Below, piece after piece: positions 55,502 through 63,535 of a stretch of 64,000 nucleotides of DNA. The notes below the pieces were generated by a model. The model made no database searches. It saw only the letters and a list, made by a program, of their open reading frames with translations, and was not told the origin of the DNA. The position numbers were made by a program, and so were the translations under genes. The DNA is from Deltaproteobacteria bacterium. GTDB taxonomy: Bacteria > Myxococcota_A > UBA9160 > UBA4427. Within the stretch, counting starts at the first letter, position 1. Each line of letters opens with the position of its first letter. The DNA lies in contig NZHD01000022.1 of the NCBI GenBank assembly GCA_002691205.1, forward strand, positions 1 to 64,000. Direction: 5' to 3'.

Positions 55502-55666
55502 GTCTAAGTTGGCCTGGTCTCTGGAATTCAGTCTGCGGAGATAGGAGGTATACTATACACCGCATATGCAAGGGTGGGGCGACTAAGCTGGGCAAGGCTC
55601 CAATGGATCTTCGTTAAGGTTGCGTTTAAGGACGGTGGGGTACGACTCATTGCATGAGCGGAACGA

Positions 55667-56710
55667 TTGAAAGGCATTGCATTGCTAAAACCATTTCCGA
55701 TGCATCCGAGAGATCTTCCATGGCCTGGCCGCGAATGGCTAAGTGGAGACGTACCTTTAGGCGTGGATGAGGCGAAACTCTCCATGGCTCTAGATCTTAT
55801 CTTTACGGGGGGAATGGAGGCGCAGGCAGGCGCCACCCAGGCTTTTGTTGTGGTCCACCGCGGACTCATCGTGGTCGAGAGATACGGTGAGGCTATTTCG
55901 AGGGCGAAGACTTTGAAATCGTGGTCTTTAGCGAAAAGCTTTTTAAATGCGGTGGTGGGAACCCTTGTTGAAAAAGAATTTCTGCAACTCGACGGGCCGT
56001 TGGGTTTGGTGGAATGGGCGGGGAAGTCAGATTTCCGCTCTGCCATTACAGTCAGGCATCTTTTAAATATGTCGAGTGGACTCGACTTCAATGAGGACCA
56101 TGGAGATCGGCACTCGGACAGTGGGGAAATGCTCTGGGGCAAAGGGGCCCAGGATATGGGGGCCTTCGCCATGGAAAGGCCGTTAGTCAGGAGGCCCGGT
56201 TCACACTTTCGATATTCGAGTGGCGACAGCTTGATTCTTTCGACCGTGGTCAAGCGCGTCCTCGAAGAGAACCAGTTGAGCACCCTGGACTGGATGCAGG
56301 AGCACATTCTCGACCCTTTAGGGATGACGAGTGCGATCCCGCGATTTGACCCGTCCGGCACTTTCATCGGTTCGTCATATCTTTTTGCCTGCGCACAAGA
56401 TTTCGCACGATTGGGTTACCTGTATCTGCGAGGAGGTCATTGGAATGATTGCACTCTCTTGACAGAGTCCTGGGTTAATTTCTCTCGAACGCCGAGTCCT
56501 GCGGGTGCAGAAGCTGGATACGGGGCTCATTTCTGGTTGACGAAGGGCTCCCATGGTCTGTTTTTTGGTGACGGCTTCGAAGGGCAAAAGATTTTGATTG
56601 ATCCTACGATCGACCTGGTGGTCGTACGGCTTGGAAAAACCGACGAGGAGCAACACCCGTCCCTTCAACGTGCACTGGCTCTGACGGTTTCGGCGTTCAG
56701 CGGGCTTTGA
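55667..56710 (+). CDS. Serine hydrolase, class C beta-lactamase fold
   Basis: A 347-residue serine hydrolase/DD-peptidase-like protein. The S-x-x-K nucleophile is in KSWSLAKSF (about 85-93), the Y-x-N position is Y-S-S in FRYSSGDS, and GLFFGDGFEGQKI is the strand near the third motif, with an H/K-x-G equivalent not evident. No signal peptide is clear; the N-terminus begins at a TTG (55667) or at the ATG at 55700. It is on the plus strand, inside the otherwise minus-strand RiPP operon, and divergent from the HlyD gene. It might be unrelated, or hydrolyse a peptide or ester product (class C-fold enzymes include D-aminopeptidases and esterases); not decidable from sequence. Confidence 0.85.
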   Translation: MKGIALLKPFPMHPRDLPWPGREWLSGDVPLGVDEAKLSMALDLIFTGGMEAQAGATQAFVVVHRGLIVVERYGEAISRAKTLKSWSLAKSFLNAVVGTLVEKEFLQLDGPLGLVEWAGKSDFRSAITVRHLLNMSSGLDFNEDHGDRHSDSGEMLWGKGAQDMGAFAMERPLVRRPGSHFRYSSGDSLILSTVVKRVLEENQLSTLDWMQEHILDPLGMTSAIPRFDPSGTFIGSSYLFACAQDFARLGYLYLRGGHWNDCTLLTESWVNFSRTPSPAGAEAGYGAHFWLTKGSHGLFFGDGFEGQKILIDPTIDLVVVRLGKTDEEQHPSLQRALALTVSAFSGL

Positions 56711-56760
56711 TTCCTTGACGGGTTCCTACGGCCAAAGAGTTAGACGGTCTCAAGGTTTCG

Positions 56761-58356
56761 TTACCAGCCCACCCAGCGGTTTCGAACTTCCTCAAGGTAG
56801 TCTTCAGGATTATAAATGGGGACGTTTAGGCTCAGTCCGGTGGCGGTGAGGCTGCCGAGGCTCTGAAGAATACTCAGTTCAGTGATAAAGAGGTTGTAAC
56901 TCGCCTGAGCTCTTTGAGACAAGACGTTGTAAAGAGTTTCTTGGGCGTTGATGACCTCTTGCATTGAGGTTGTGCCGTTTTTGAATTCATGAATCTTGCC
57001 GGTGACCGCGGTGCGAGCTGAACCGATGGCGTCCTCATAGGCCTTTACGACCTCGATTTGTGATTCCCGTTCGTGCCACGCGCCTTGGAGTGTGCCCACC
57101 TGGGTTCGGATGACGTTTTTAAGGCTCCTCTGGTTTGCGATATTCTCCTGAATGCTCTGCCGGATGTAGGAATACTTGACTCCGCCGGAATAAAGGGGAA
57201 TCGTCGCCACGAGGTTGACCTGTCCATCCTGACTGTCGCTCTTTTGGAACCCTGTGGTTCCATCCGAGTTGTAATCGGTTCGAGCCCAATCCGCGCTATA
57301 ACTGGCCGTCGCTTCAATGGTGGGCAAGAGTGTGGCCTTTTTGCCCTTGATATCAAATTGCGATTGATGAACTGAATACTCGGCCGATCGGATCAGGGGA
57401 TTCTGTTTAAGCGCGAGTTCTTCGGCCTCAGTTAAGGTGGCGGGCTGAATCTCGAGCGTAGGCAGAGGGGCGAGGTCCTGAGGTTCTTTTCCAATGATTG
57501 CGAAATAGGTGGCACGGTAAGTTTCAAGCGTCCCTTTATTTGTGGCGAGATAGGCCTTGCTTTGTGCTACTTCCGATTTGACTTGAGCGAGATCGGTAAT
57601 GGTCGAGGTTCTGGACTTAAACATGCTCTCGGTCATTTTTTTAAGAGGGAGATACGCGTCGAGTTCTTGCTGCGCTACCGCAACGAGGCCCTCATAGAGA
57701 ACGATCTGGGCATAGGCCGTCGCAGCTTGACTCAAAATGCTCTGTTCCGAGGCGACCAGGTTCCACTGACCCACATCCACTTCGGCCTCGGCTTCTTGAA
57801 TTCCATACTTAGTTTGCCCGCTCATAAAGATGGGCAGGCTGAGCGAGACCTCGGCATCTGGCGTGTGCGTCTTAGCGGTGTAGGGCGGCTGCTGGCCACC
57901 TGTGGAGGCGGAGTTGAAAGCTGCAGAAGACTTGTCGTAGGTGTAGCCCATGCCGCCGTTGGAACTTAGGGTCGGGCGGAACCAGTTGGCTTTAGCTTGG
58001 GGAACGGCTTCATCGGTGGCCCGCTGCGTGGCCCGCTGGCTCTCTAGGTACGGATTGGTTTCATAGGTGTGTCGCAGGGCGTCTTGAAGCGTAGTTTGGC
58101 CAGCGTAGGCTGAGAAACAAGGGATTAAGCTCAGCGAGGCGCTGAGGACGAGGCAGAGACTCAGAGCGTACTTTCTCGACAAGCGATGACGAGGGACTTG
58201 CTGATCGGAGTTCGGCCTGTCTGATTCGTGAAGCCCATGGGGCTTCCTGGGGGCCGTTGTGAAATGGCCATTTGAGTTCAGGTCTGACTGAGATTGGAAG
58301 TTTTTCGGCTCCAAAATGTGTCCCTCTTTGACAGTGGGCCCTAAGGCTCTCCTCAC
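56761..58356 (-). CDS. TolC-family outer-membrane channel
   Basis: A 531-residue TolC-type outer membrane efflux protein. The signal peptide is at about residues 60-86 (LSLCLVLSASLSLIPCFSAYAG), giving a mature part of about 445 residues, typical for TolC. Repeat halves are visible: SLSLPIFMSGQTKYGIQEAEAEVDV in the first (residue strings kept short: SLSLPIFMSG) and VNLVATIPLYSGG in the second. The GTG start at 58356 overlaps the protease gene stop (GTGA), but leaves 60 residues before the signal. A TTG near residue 59 would give a normal signal peptide without a clear ribosome binding site. It probably supplies the outer-membrane exit for the C39/HlyD exporter. Confidence 0.9.
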   Translation of the reverse strand: MRRALGPTVKEGHILEPKNFQSQSDLNSNGHFTTAPRKPHGLHESDRPNSDQQVPRHRLSRKYALSLCLVLSASLSLIPCFSAYAGQTTLQDALRHTYETNPYLESQRATQRATDEAVPQAKANWFRPTLSSNGGMGYTYDKSSAAFNSASTGGQQPPYTAKTHTPDAEVSLSLPIFMSGQTKYGIQEAEAEVDVGQWNLVASEQSILSQAATAYAQIVLYEGLVAVAQQELDAYLPLKKMTESMFKSRTSTITDLAQVKSEVAQSKAYLATNKGTLETYRATYFAIIGKEPQDLAPLPTLEIQPATLTEAEELALKQNPLIRSAEYSVHQSQFDIKGKKATLLPTIEATASYSADWARTDYNSDGTTGFQKSDSQDGQVNLVATIPLYSGGVKYSYIRQSIQENIANQRSLKNVIRTQVGTLQGAWHERESQIEVVKAYEDAIGSARTAVTGKIHEFKNGTTSMQEVINAQETLYNVLSQRAQASYNLFITELSILQSLGSLTATGLSLNVPIYNPEDYLEEVRNRWVGW

Positions 58357-59156
58357 GATGGCTTTTTTCTAAAAGATGACTCTGTGCTTTCATCAAGACG
58401 GATGAGTGCGAAGCGGTGAGCCACCCAAGTGGCCAAAGCCGTTCCCAGGACGATGGATTGCATGGCGAAGCTCGGAAGTTCGAGAACCCGCGCATCCGTC
58501 GCGCCCGCGAAGGTGTCGGCCACAGTGTGAAGGGCCAAGACCAGAATAAACCAAAGCGGCCTTCGCATCAGCCATGAGATAGCAATGAGGACACTTGAGT
58601 AGACGTGGAATCCGCCTGCCGAAAATCGCTCAAGCAGGGAACCGAGGGCGGGGGGCGAAATGGCGGCTGCTTTTTCAATCGTCATTTGACCAATCACGAA
58701 GTCTTCCATCATGGCGAAGCCCAGGCCCACCCCCATTCCCACTGAGAGTATGGATCGGGTGGAGGCAGGGCGGCATTGCCACATGAGGATCGCAAGCAGA
58801 AGGGCTTTTCCGAGAGCTTGGCAAACCGCGGCTCCGAGACCCAGCCAAGAGTACGTGAGAAGCGTTGCGGGCGAGTTCGCAAGGATCGAAGAATTAATGG
58901 GCCCTTGAATGGCAAAGCCCAGCATACAGGCTGCGACCCCGTACCCCAGGGCACTCAAAAAGGGTGCCATAAGGGGCTTGGCATGACTTGCGAGAACCCA
59001 AGATCCTGCCAACAGGCCCGAAAGAAGGATCCAAACAAAATTGAACGGATGCTGGCTCAAAAAAGTTGAGTGCGTGAGATAGGTCTGAGCTAGACCCACC
59101 GCCCAGAGTAAAACAAATAGGGCGGAGAGGTATTTAGGGGAAAAGAGATGGCTCAC
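58353..59156 (-). CDS. YhfC-like intramembrane metalloprotease
   Basis: A 267-residue membrane protein with about eight hydrophobic spans. The pattern of E151 (GFAMMEDFVIG), E176 (LLERFSAGGFH), H184 and a late H210-x3-D214 (LALHTVAD) matches the YhfC (PF10086-like) intramembrane metalloproteases, a relative of CPBP/PrsW families. These can process prenylated or signalling peptides within the membrane. Its ATG overlaps the second epimerase stop by 4 bases, and its own stop overlaps the TolC start, so it belongs to the operon. It might finish leader removal, trim the core or act in immunity; none is proven. The family is recognised by motif order, not by alignment. Confidence 0.75.
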   Translation of the reverse strand: MSHLFSPKYLSALFVLLWAVGLAQTYLTHSTFLSQHPFNFVWILLSGLLAGSWVLASHAKPLMAPFLSALGYGVAACMLGFAIQGPINSSILANSPATLLTYSWLGLGAAVCQALGKALLLAILMWQCRPASTRSILSVGMGVGLGFAMMEDFVIGQMTIEKAAAISPPALGSLLERFSAGGFHVYSSVLIAISWLMRRPLWFILVLALHTVADTFAGATDARVLELPSFAMQSIVLGTALATWVAHRFALIRLDESTESSFRKKPS

Positions 59157-60706
59157 TTCGCTTGTGTGCTCGGGGGTTCTTCGTCGAGGAGCCCTTTATT
59201 AAATACCTCACCCAGAGTGGCCATGGTCTCGTAAGCCGGAATTCGTTCGTGATCTTCCAGTCGAAGGGCCAGTTCTCCCAGCGTTTCGTTGCCCGCTTGA
59301 AGTGCGACTCCGATAGGCCGTGAGTTGTTGAAGGTAGTGGTCGTGTCCCGCCCCCGGACGGAGAAACCGTCGTCGGTCAGTTCCAGACCGAGGGAAGGGT
59401 GGACTCGCGCTGGACTGTCTACATTCAGGCCCGACCGCATATGGGTTTGGCTCATCCTCTCGATCTCTTTCTCAAAAGAGGCTCCGTCGGTGAAGGTGGC
59501 CTCATCTAAGATCCAATATCCATCGGGCCATCGCTCACTTGCAGCGCATGGCGTAATCAATCTGATTTGTTTTTTGACCATATTGATGAGGTAACCCGAT
59601 ATGCAGGCAATCGTGCCAGGGGCAATCTCTACTTCCTGAGCGACACCGAGGCGTTCTTTCTTTTTGGCCATTCCCTTGCTGTTCATGGCGCGTCCGGCCG
59701 AACTCTGGAATGTTTCTGTTTCAAAGTTCTGCGCCACAATCTCACAGTGAAGAAGTTCTTCGGCTGAAAACTCGTCCATGATCTGGTTGAAGGCCCGAAG
59801 GGTAAGGATTGAGAACCGGTTGATGGTGCAGCCGTGTTCGTTGGAGAGACGCAGTAGACGCCGAACACGTTCTACGTGTTTGTGAGCTTGGGCGGTTGTG
59901 GTTTGAGGGAAAACCCCGCAGTGTTTGGCGAAGTCGAGACAGAACTCTTCGTAGTCGGGGTTGTCCAGGGGGTCGGTCGCCCAGTAGCAGAAGCCCCCAC
60001 TCGCGGCGGGGCCGATCTTGTTCCGGAGAACAGCGAGCACGTTGTTCCAGAGCTCGGCGTTTTCAGGGGTATAGAGAAAGTCGCCCTTTTTTTTGTCTGC
60101 GGAGACACCGCAGAACCAGCAGCCCACCGAGCAGCCTTCCGAAAGCTCGATGGCGAAAGGCGCGTGAATGATGCCCTGATAGGAAGGCATCCCCAATTCG
60201 GCCAGCCCGCGCTTCATTTGTCGGTCTCGCCAGTCTCTGTGATTGGGATCCGTCGGCCGGCAGCCTTCCAGTCGAAGCTGTCCACGATGCAAGAGTTTCT
60301 CTTTGGCAAAGAGTCGATGACGCAGAACGGAGAGAGGGGGAGTCCACGCCGGGTCTTGCTGCAGCTTCGCGGCCGTCTCCTCGTCCCAAAAGCAAGCCAT
60401 GTCTTGCGCATTAATATCAATGCCGTATTTCTCGACGGCGGCCTGAGGATTCTCTTGTACCGCTTGTCTGAAGCTCGGGTCTGCTCTGTGCCTTTCTGTA
60501 AAACGCTTAATGGCAGCCAGTTCATGGGTGTAGGGTAAATCCTGGGCACTTCTCGGATCAATGATGGACCCAAAACGTGGGTCGGTGCGAAGCACTTCCC
60601 CGATGATGGCTTCTTCTGACGCCCAATCTTCAAAGAGACCGTTCTGCTCTGGATCGTTCATCCAGAAGGGCTGTGACTTTGGAGAGTTGTCTGGGGCTGC
60701 GCTCAT
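59153..60706 (-). CDS. PoyD-like radical SAM peptide epimerase, second copy
   Basis: A 517-residue radical SAM protein. The [4Fe-4S] motif is C192-x3-C196-x2-C199 in the EGCSVGCWFCG string, the form I associate with PoyD/OspD-type enzymes that turn L- into D-residues in proteusin precursors. Residues 76-100 (DPSFRQAVQENPQAAVEKYG, followed by IDIN) resemble the nitrile-hydratase leader helix of the precursors. C-terminal residues about 470-517 (LALRLEDHERIPA) form a helical tail as in the other copy. It starts 98 bases after the first epimerase and is coupled to the protease gene. The two copies differ enough to suggest separate or sequential roles. Confidence 0.88.
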   Translation of the reverse strand: MSAAPDNSPKSQPFWMNDPEQNGLFEDWASEEAIIGEVLRTDPRFGSIIDPRSAQDLPYTHELAAIKRFTERHRADPSFRQAVQENPQAAVEKYGIDINAQDMACFWDEETAAKLQQDPAWTPPLSVLRHRLFAKEKLLHRGQLRLEGCRPTDPNHRDWRDRQMKRGLAELGMPSYQGIIHAPFAIELSEGCSVGCWFCGVSADKKKGDFLYTPENAELWNNVLAVLRNKIGPAASGGFCYWATDPLDNPDYEEFCLDFAKHCGVFPQTTTAQAHKHVERVRRLLRLSNEHGCTINRFSILTLRAFNQIMDEFSAEELLHCEIVAQNFETETFQSSAGRAMNSKGMAKKKERLGVAQEVEIAPGTIACISGYLINMVKKQIRLITPCAASERWPDGYWILDEATFTDGASFEKEIERMSQTHMRSGLNVDSPARVHPSLGLELTDDGFSVRGRDTTTTFNNSRPIGVALQAGNETLGELALRLEDHERIPAYETMATLGEVFNKGLLDEEPPSTQAK

Positions 60707-60804
60707 ACTGAGCCTCTTCTTAGGTTAAGTGACGCCCGGCGCCTCTGGCGCGGACAGACCAGCCCTGATTACGCTTAGTGGGAGACAAAGGTTTGGCGGG
60801 GGAC

Positions 60805-62454
60805 TTAGGACGCAAGATTCTCGCCTGTCTCTAAATCCGGTGCGGCAGAGGAGGAGAGGCTCACCTTAGCTATGTTCTTTTTACCCTTCCGTTCCTGATC
60901 GAACTCTCGTGTTGGGTCTTCGGCTGGCTCCTCGTCAAGGAGTCCCGCATCGAAGAGCTCATTGATGAACTCAAAGACTTCGATGGCCGATCTCACCCCT
61001 GTATCCTCAAGTCTGATCGCAATCTCGCCGGCCGTTTGGTTGCCGGCGACGAGAGCTTCAGCGATGGCTTTGCCGTGAGGGGAGTTTTCGAACGTCATCT
61101 TCTCCCCATAACTGTGTCCGACAAAGCCATTTTCGAGAATCTCGACTCGTAGGTCTCGTCGAAAACGAACCAGATCTCCTGCGGCAACAGTGAGCTTCAT
61201 GTGCCGTTCCGTCATGCCATCGATGAGGGCTCGGAAGCTGGGTCCGTCGGTAAAGAACCCCTCTTCGCAGATCCAGTGCCCTTTCGGCCATCGTTCGTCG
61301 CAAGGGGTAGGAGTCACTAAGCGCACTGATTTCGTACACATGTTGATGAGGAAGCCGGACACGCAAGAGATAGTTCCTGGGGCTTCGCTCCACCCGACGA
61401 CTGTTTCTGGGGCCTGGGAGGAGGCCCTTTTCTCAAGAACTTTCGAACCTCTGGCTTTGCCGGAATTGCTCTGTATGGAGTTCGCTTCTTTATTCTGAAG
61501 AACGAGCTCGGTATGCAAAAGCTCTTCGGGTGTAAAATTCTTCATCACGGTTTTGAGGATCTTGCGGTTAAGAATGGAGAAACGCTGGATCCCTGCATCC
61601 TGAGCTGTAGCTAGCTTGAGTAGGGCCCGAGTCCGTTCGATGTCCTTTTGAGGCTGCGAGGTCGTTGTTTGTGGCCAGTGCCCGCAGATCTCCTTGAAAT
61701 CCATCATGAAATGCTCGTAATCAGGATTGTCGAGTGGGTCGGTTGCCCAGTAACAGAAGCCCGTCGCTGCCGCTTCGCCTAGTCGTTCTTGCATGGCTTG
61801 AAGAACATCCCGCCAGAGTTCTTTATTCTCGGCCGTGTACTGAAAATCGTCTTCGTGGTTCAGCGCAGAGACTCCGCAGAACCAACAACCCACCGTGCAA
61901 CCATCGGAGAGTTCCACGACGAAGGGAGCATGAACGATGCCTTCGTGGCGCGAGGTGCCGAGCTGCGCCCGGGCCCGGTTCATCTGCCGAGCTCTCCAAG
62001 CCCGATGGCTCTTGGAGTCGGGCGCGCAATCACTTTGGATTGTCTCTTCTCTATTTAATAGCTTCTCAGCCATCCAGACCCTGTAGCGCGAAACGGGGTC
62101 GGGCAGCCGCTCGCCGGACTTATGGAGTCGCTCCGCCATCTCGACATCCCAAAGAGGTCTGAGCTCATCGATGTCTTTAATGCCGGCGTCTTCCAAAGAT
62201 ATGTCATAGAGGGCGAGCGCTTGGTCAGGGTCTGTTTTGATCATCTCACGAAAATCGTGGTCGCCACACCAAGCCTCAAGCACCCGTTTAGAGGTCCCTA
62301 CTTCTTTCGTGAACTTCGAATGAACTCCGACACTCGGTGGCATCAGTTGCTCAAAGAGGTCTGGCTCCTCCACAAAATATCGGGCGAGCCTCTCTTTCTG
62401 CTCGGCCAAGGGCGGTTTTGGGGTCGCTTTGGGCTGGGGAGGGCTGGGTTTCAT
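60805..62454 (-). CDS. PoyD-like radical SAM peptide epimerase, first copy
   Basis: A 549-residue radical SAM protein. The cluster-binding motif is C186-x3-C190-x2-C193 in DGCTVGCWFCG, shared with the neighbouring copy and with PoyD-type epimerases. Common blocks in both copies are FCYWATDPLDNPDYE, FSILNRK/FSILTLR and the FTPEELLH or FSAEELLH segment. Residues 61-91 include DHDFREMIKTDPDQALALYD, with the same F-x7-P spacing as the precursor leader. The first 30 residues are Pro/Lys rich. It is the first maturase after the two precursor genes, separated by 209 bases. A Cys that delivers the back-side hydrogen in known epimerases is expected but cannot be pinned from sequence alone. Confidence 0.9.
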   Translation of the reverse strand: MKPSPPQPKATPKPPLAEQKERLARYFVEEPDLFEQLMPPSVGVHSKFTKEVGTSKRVLEAWCGDHDFREMIKTDPDQALALYDISLEDAGIKDIDELRPLWDVEMAERLHKSGERLPDPVSRYRVWMAEKLLNREETIQSDCAPDSKSHRAWRARQMNRARAQLGTSRHEGIVHAPFVVELSDGCTVGCWFCGVSALNHEDDFQYTAENKELWRDVLQAMQERLGEAAATGFCYWATDPLDNPDYEHFMMDFKEICGHWPQTTTSQPQKDIERTRALLKLATAQDAGIQRFSILNRKILKTVMKNFTPEELLHTELVLQNKEANSIQSNSGKARGSKVLEKRASSQAPETVVGWSEAPGTISCVSGFLINMCTKSVRLVTPTPCDERWPKGHWICEEGFFTDGPSFRALIDGMTERHMKLTVAAGDLVRFRRDLRVEILENGFVGHSYGEKMTFENSPHGKAIAEALVAGNQTAGEIAIRLEDTGVRSAIEVFEFINELFDAGLLDEEPAEDPTREFDQERKGKKNIAKVSLSSSAAPDLETGENLAS

Positions 62455-62663
62455 AGTCTGGCTTTCGTTTTCTTTTCAGATCTGATCATGGGACGATCAG
62501 TGACCCCATTGTACCGAATACTGCGATTAAGACATTTCGCGCCCTGCGGGCCCCTCAATGTTCAGGAGTAACGCTCGCATATCCTCAGATAGACATCAAC
62601 TTCACGTAGAAAGGGAAGCTGGGGTTGAGGGCTCGAACTCAGGGCCGAAGGCTCGCGGGTGCA

Positions 62664-62804
62664 CTAGGCAACTGTGCAGGGGACGATGACCACTACAACC
62701 GGTCCGGGCGGCCCATCCGTCATTGTAATTTCGACCTGTGCCACGGGGACCGTTCCACTCACAACGACGGGTGGAGCTGTTACCGCGGTGTCCGTTCCGC
62801 CCTT
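62664..62804 (-). other. Predicted core peptide of precursor 2
   Basis: The 46 residues after the GG at 126-127 run from KGGTDTAVTA to VVVVIVPCTVA. They have many Val and Pro, one Cys three residues before the end, and a Lys right after the predicted cut. Cleavage after GG by the C39 peptidase is inferred. The stop codon is included. Confidence 0.7.
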
Positions 62805-63185
62805 GCCGCCCGCGACCTGCTCTAGATCGCTGTCGCTGAGGTCTCCGCCCATCCCTGGGGCTTCAGGCAGGGCGATGAATGATTTCTGTGCCGTATCACG
62901 ATGGACTCGGACCTCAACGCCTTCAGAGAGGCCTCGGAGTTGCTCCAAGCCGGCATCAATCTGGTCGCTGTGTTCAGGCTGGTCGGCGTGGGCCGGGAGA
63001 ACCGCGTTCACCACCGAGGAGGTATTTTCAACGACACAGACTTCGTGTCCGGGGTCAATTTCGGCTCCGGCCGCCTCAAGGGTGGCCTTCGGGTCGTTGA
63101 CGAGCTGGTTTTTGAAGGTTTCGTCCTTCCATGATCGTGCGATGGATTCGGCGATGATGGCTCGGTTTTTGTTATTTTTTTTCAT
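62664..63185 (-). CDS. Proteusin-like NHLP precursor peptide 2
   Basis: A 173-residue precursor. Residues 1-127 form a nitrile hydratase alpha-subunit-like leader (NRAIIAESIARSWKDETF, then DPKATLEAAGAEID), ending in LEQVAGG. By hand count 94 of its 127 leader residues equal those of the other precursor, and both leaders have the same length. The 46-residue core is different except for the VVVVIVPC end. Start ATG at 63185 with AAGGGAG eight bases before it. It lies 215 bases downstream of precursor 1, after two hairpins, and is followed by the epimerases. The core has few Ser/Thr-Cys pairs and no dehydratase gene is near, so lanthionine formation is unlikely; epimerisation and methylation are expected. 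Confidence 0.93.
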   Translation of the reverse strand: MKKNNKNRAIIAESIARSWKDETFKNQLVNDPKATLEAAGAEIDPGHEVCVVENTSSVVNAVLPAHADQPEHSDQIDAGLEQLRGLSEGVEVRVHRDTAQKSFIALPEAPGMGGDLSDSDLEQVAGGKGGTDTAVTAPPVVVSGTVPVAQVEITMTDGPPGPVVVVIVPCTVA

Positions 63186-63278
63186 GGAAAGGCTCCCTTG
63201 AGTGTGAAGGTATGGGGGTTGGCGGGTCGAGTTTTCGCGGGCCTACTGAGAAGTGAAGGCGTCATAGATAATGGCCTC

Positions 63279-63295
63279 GGACTGGAGCTCAGTCC
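63279..63295 (-). other. Short hairpin upstream of precursor 2
   Basis: A perfect 6-bp inverted repeat (GGACTG and CAGTCC, loop of five bases) lies about 95 bases upstream of the second precursor start, in the transcribed gap between the precursors. It may be a mild RNA stop or stability element; nothing else supports a riboswitch. Confidence 0.35.
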
Positions 63296-63327
63296 TCTCG
63301 CTCGGGCCGGCTATCAAGTTCAGTTAA

Positions 63328-63366
63328 AGAGGGCCTGCTCTGCATGTTTTTTAGAGCAGGCCCTCT
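63328..63366 (-). terminator. Strong hairpin between the two precursor genes
   Basis: A perfect 14-bp inverted repeat (AGAGGGCCTGCTCT and AGAGCAGGCCCTCT) with an 11-base loop sits 35 bases past the precursor 1 stop, in the direction of transcription. On the minus strand it is followed by TTAACTG, too short a T-run for a classical terminator. A partial terminator or mRNA 3'-end stabiliser would let precursor 1 be made in excess over the downstream enzymes, a common layout in RiPP operons. Confidence 0.65.
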
Positions 63367-63400
63367 GGGGTCTAAGGTTGCCCTTCGCTGGGCGACTCCA

Positions 63401-63535
63401 TCAGCTAATGAAGCAGGGCACAACGACAACGGCCACGGCCGTGCCAACCTCAATTTCTGTTTCCACGAGGGTCGTCGTTACTGAGGCGCCGGTCTGTACA
63501 ACCGTGCCCTGGGTGGCTGCGTTATGGCTGCCTTT
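63401..63535 (-). other. Predicted core peptide of precursor 1
   Basis: The 44 residues after the GG at 126-127 run from KGSHNAATQG to VAVVVVPCFIS. The centre alternates Val/Thr with Glu and Gly, and a single Cys is three residues from the end. A Lys follows the predicted cut directly. The stop codon is included. Cleavage is inferred. Confidence 0.7.
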
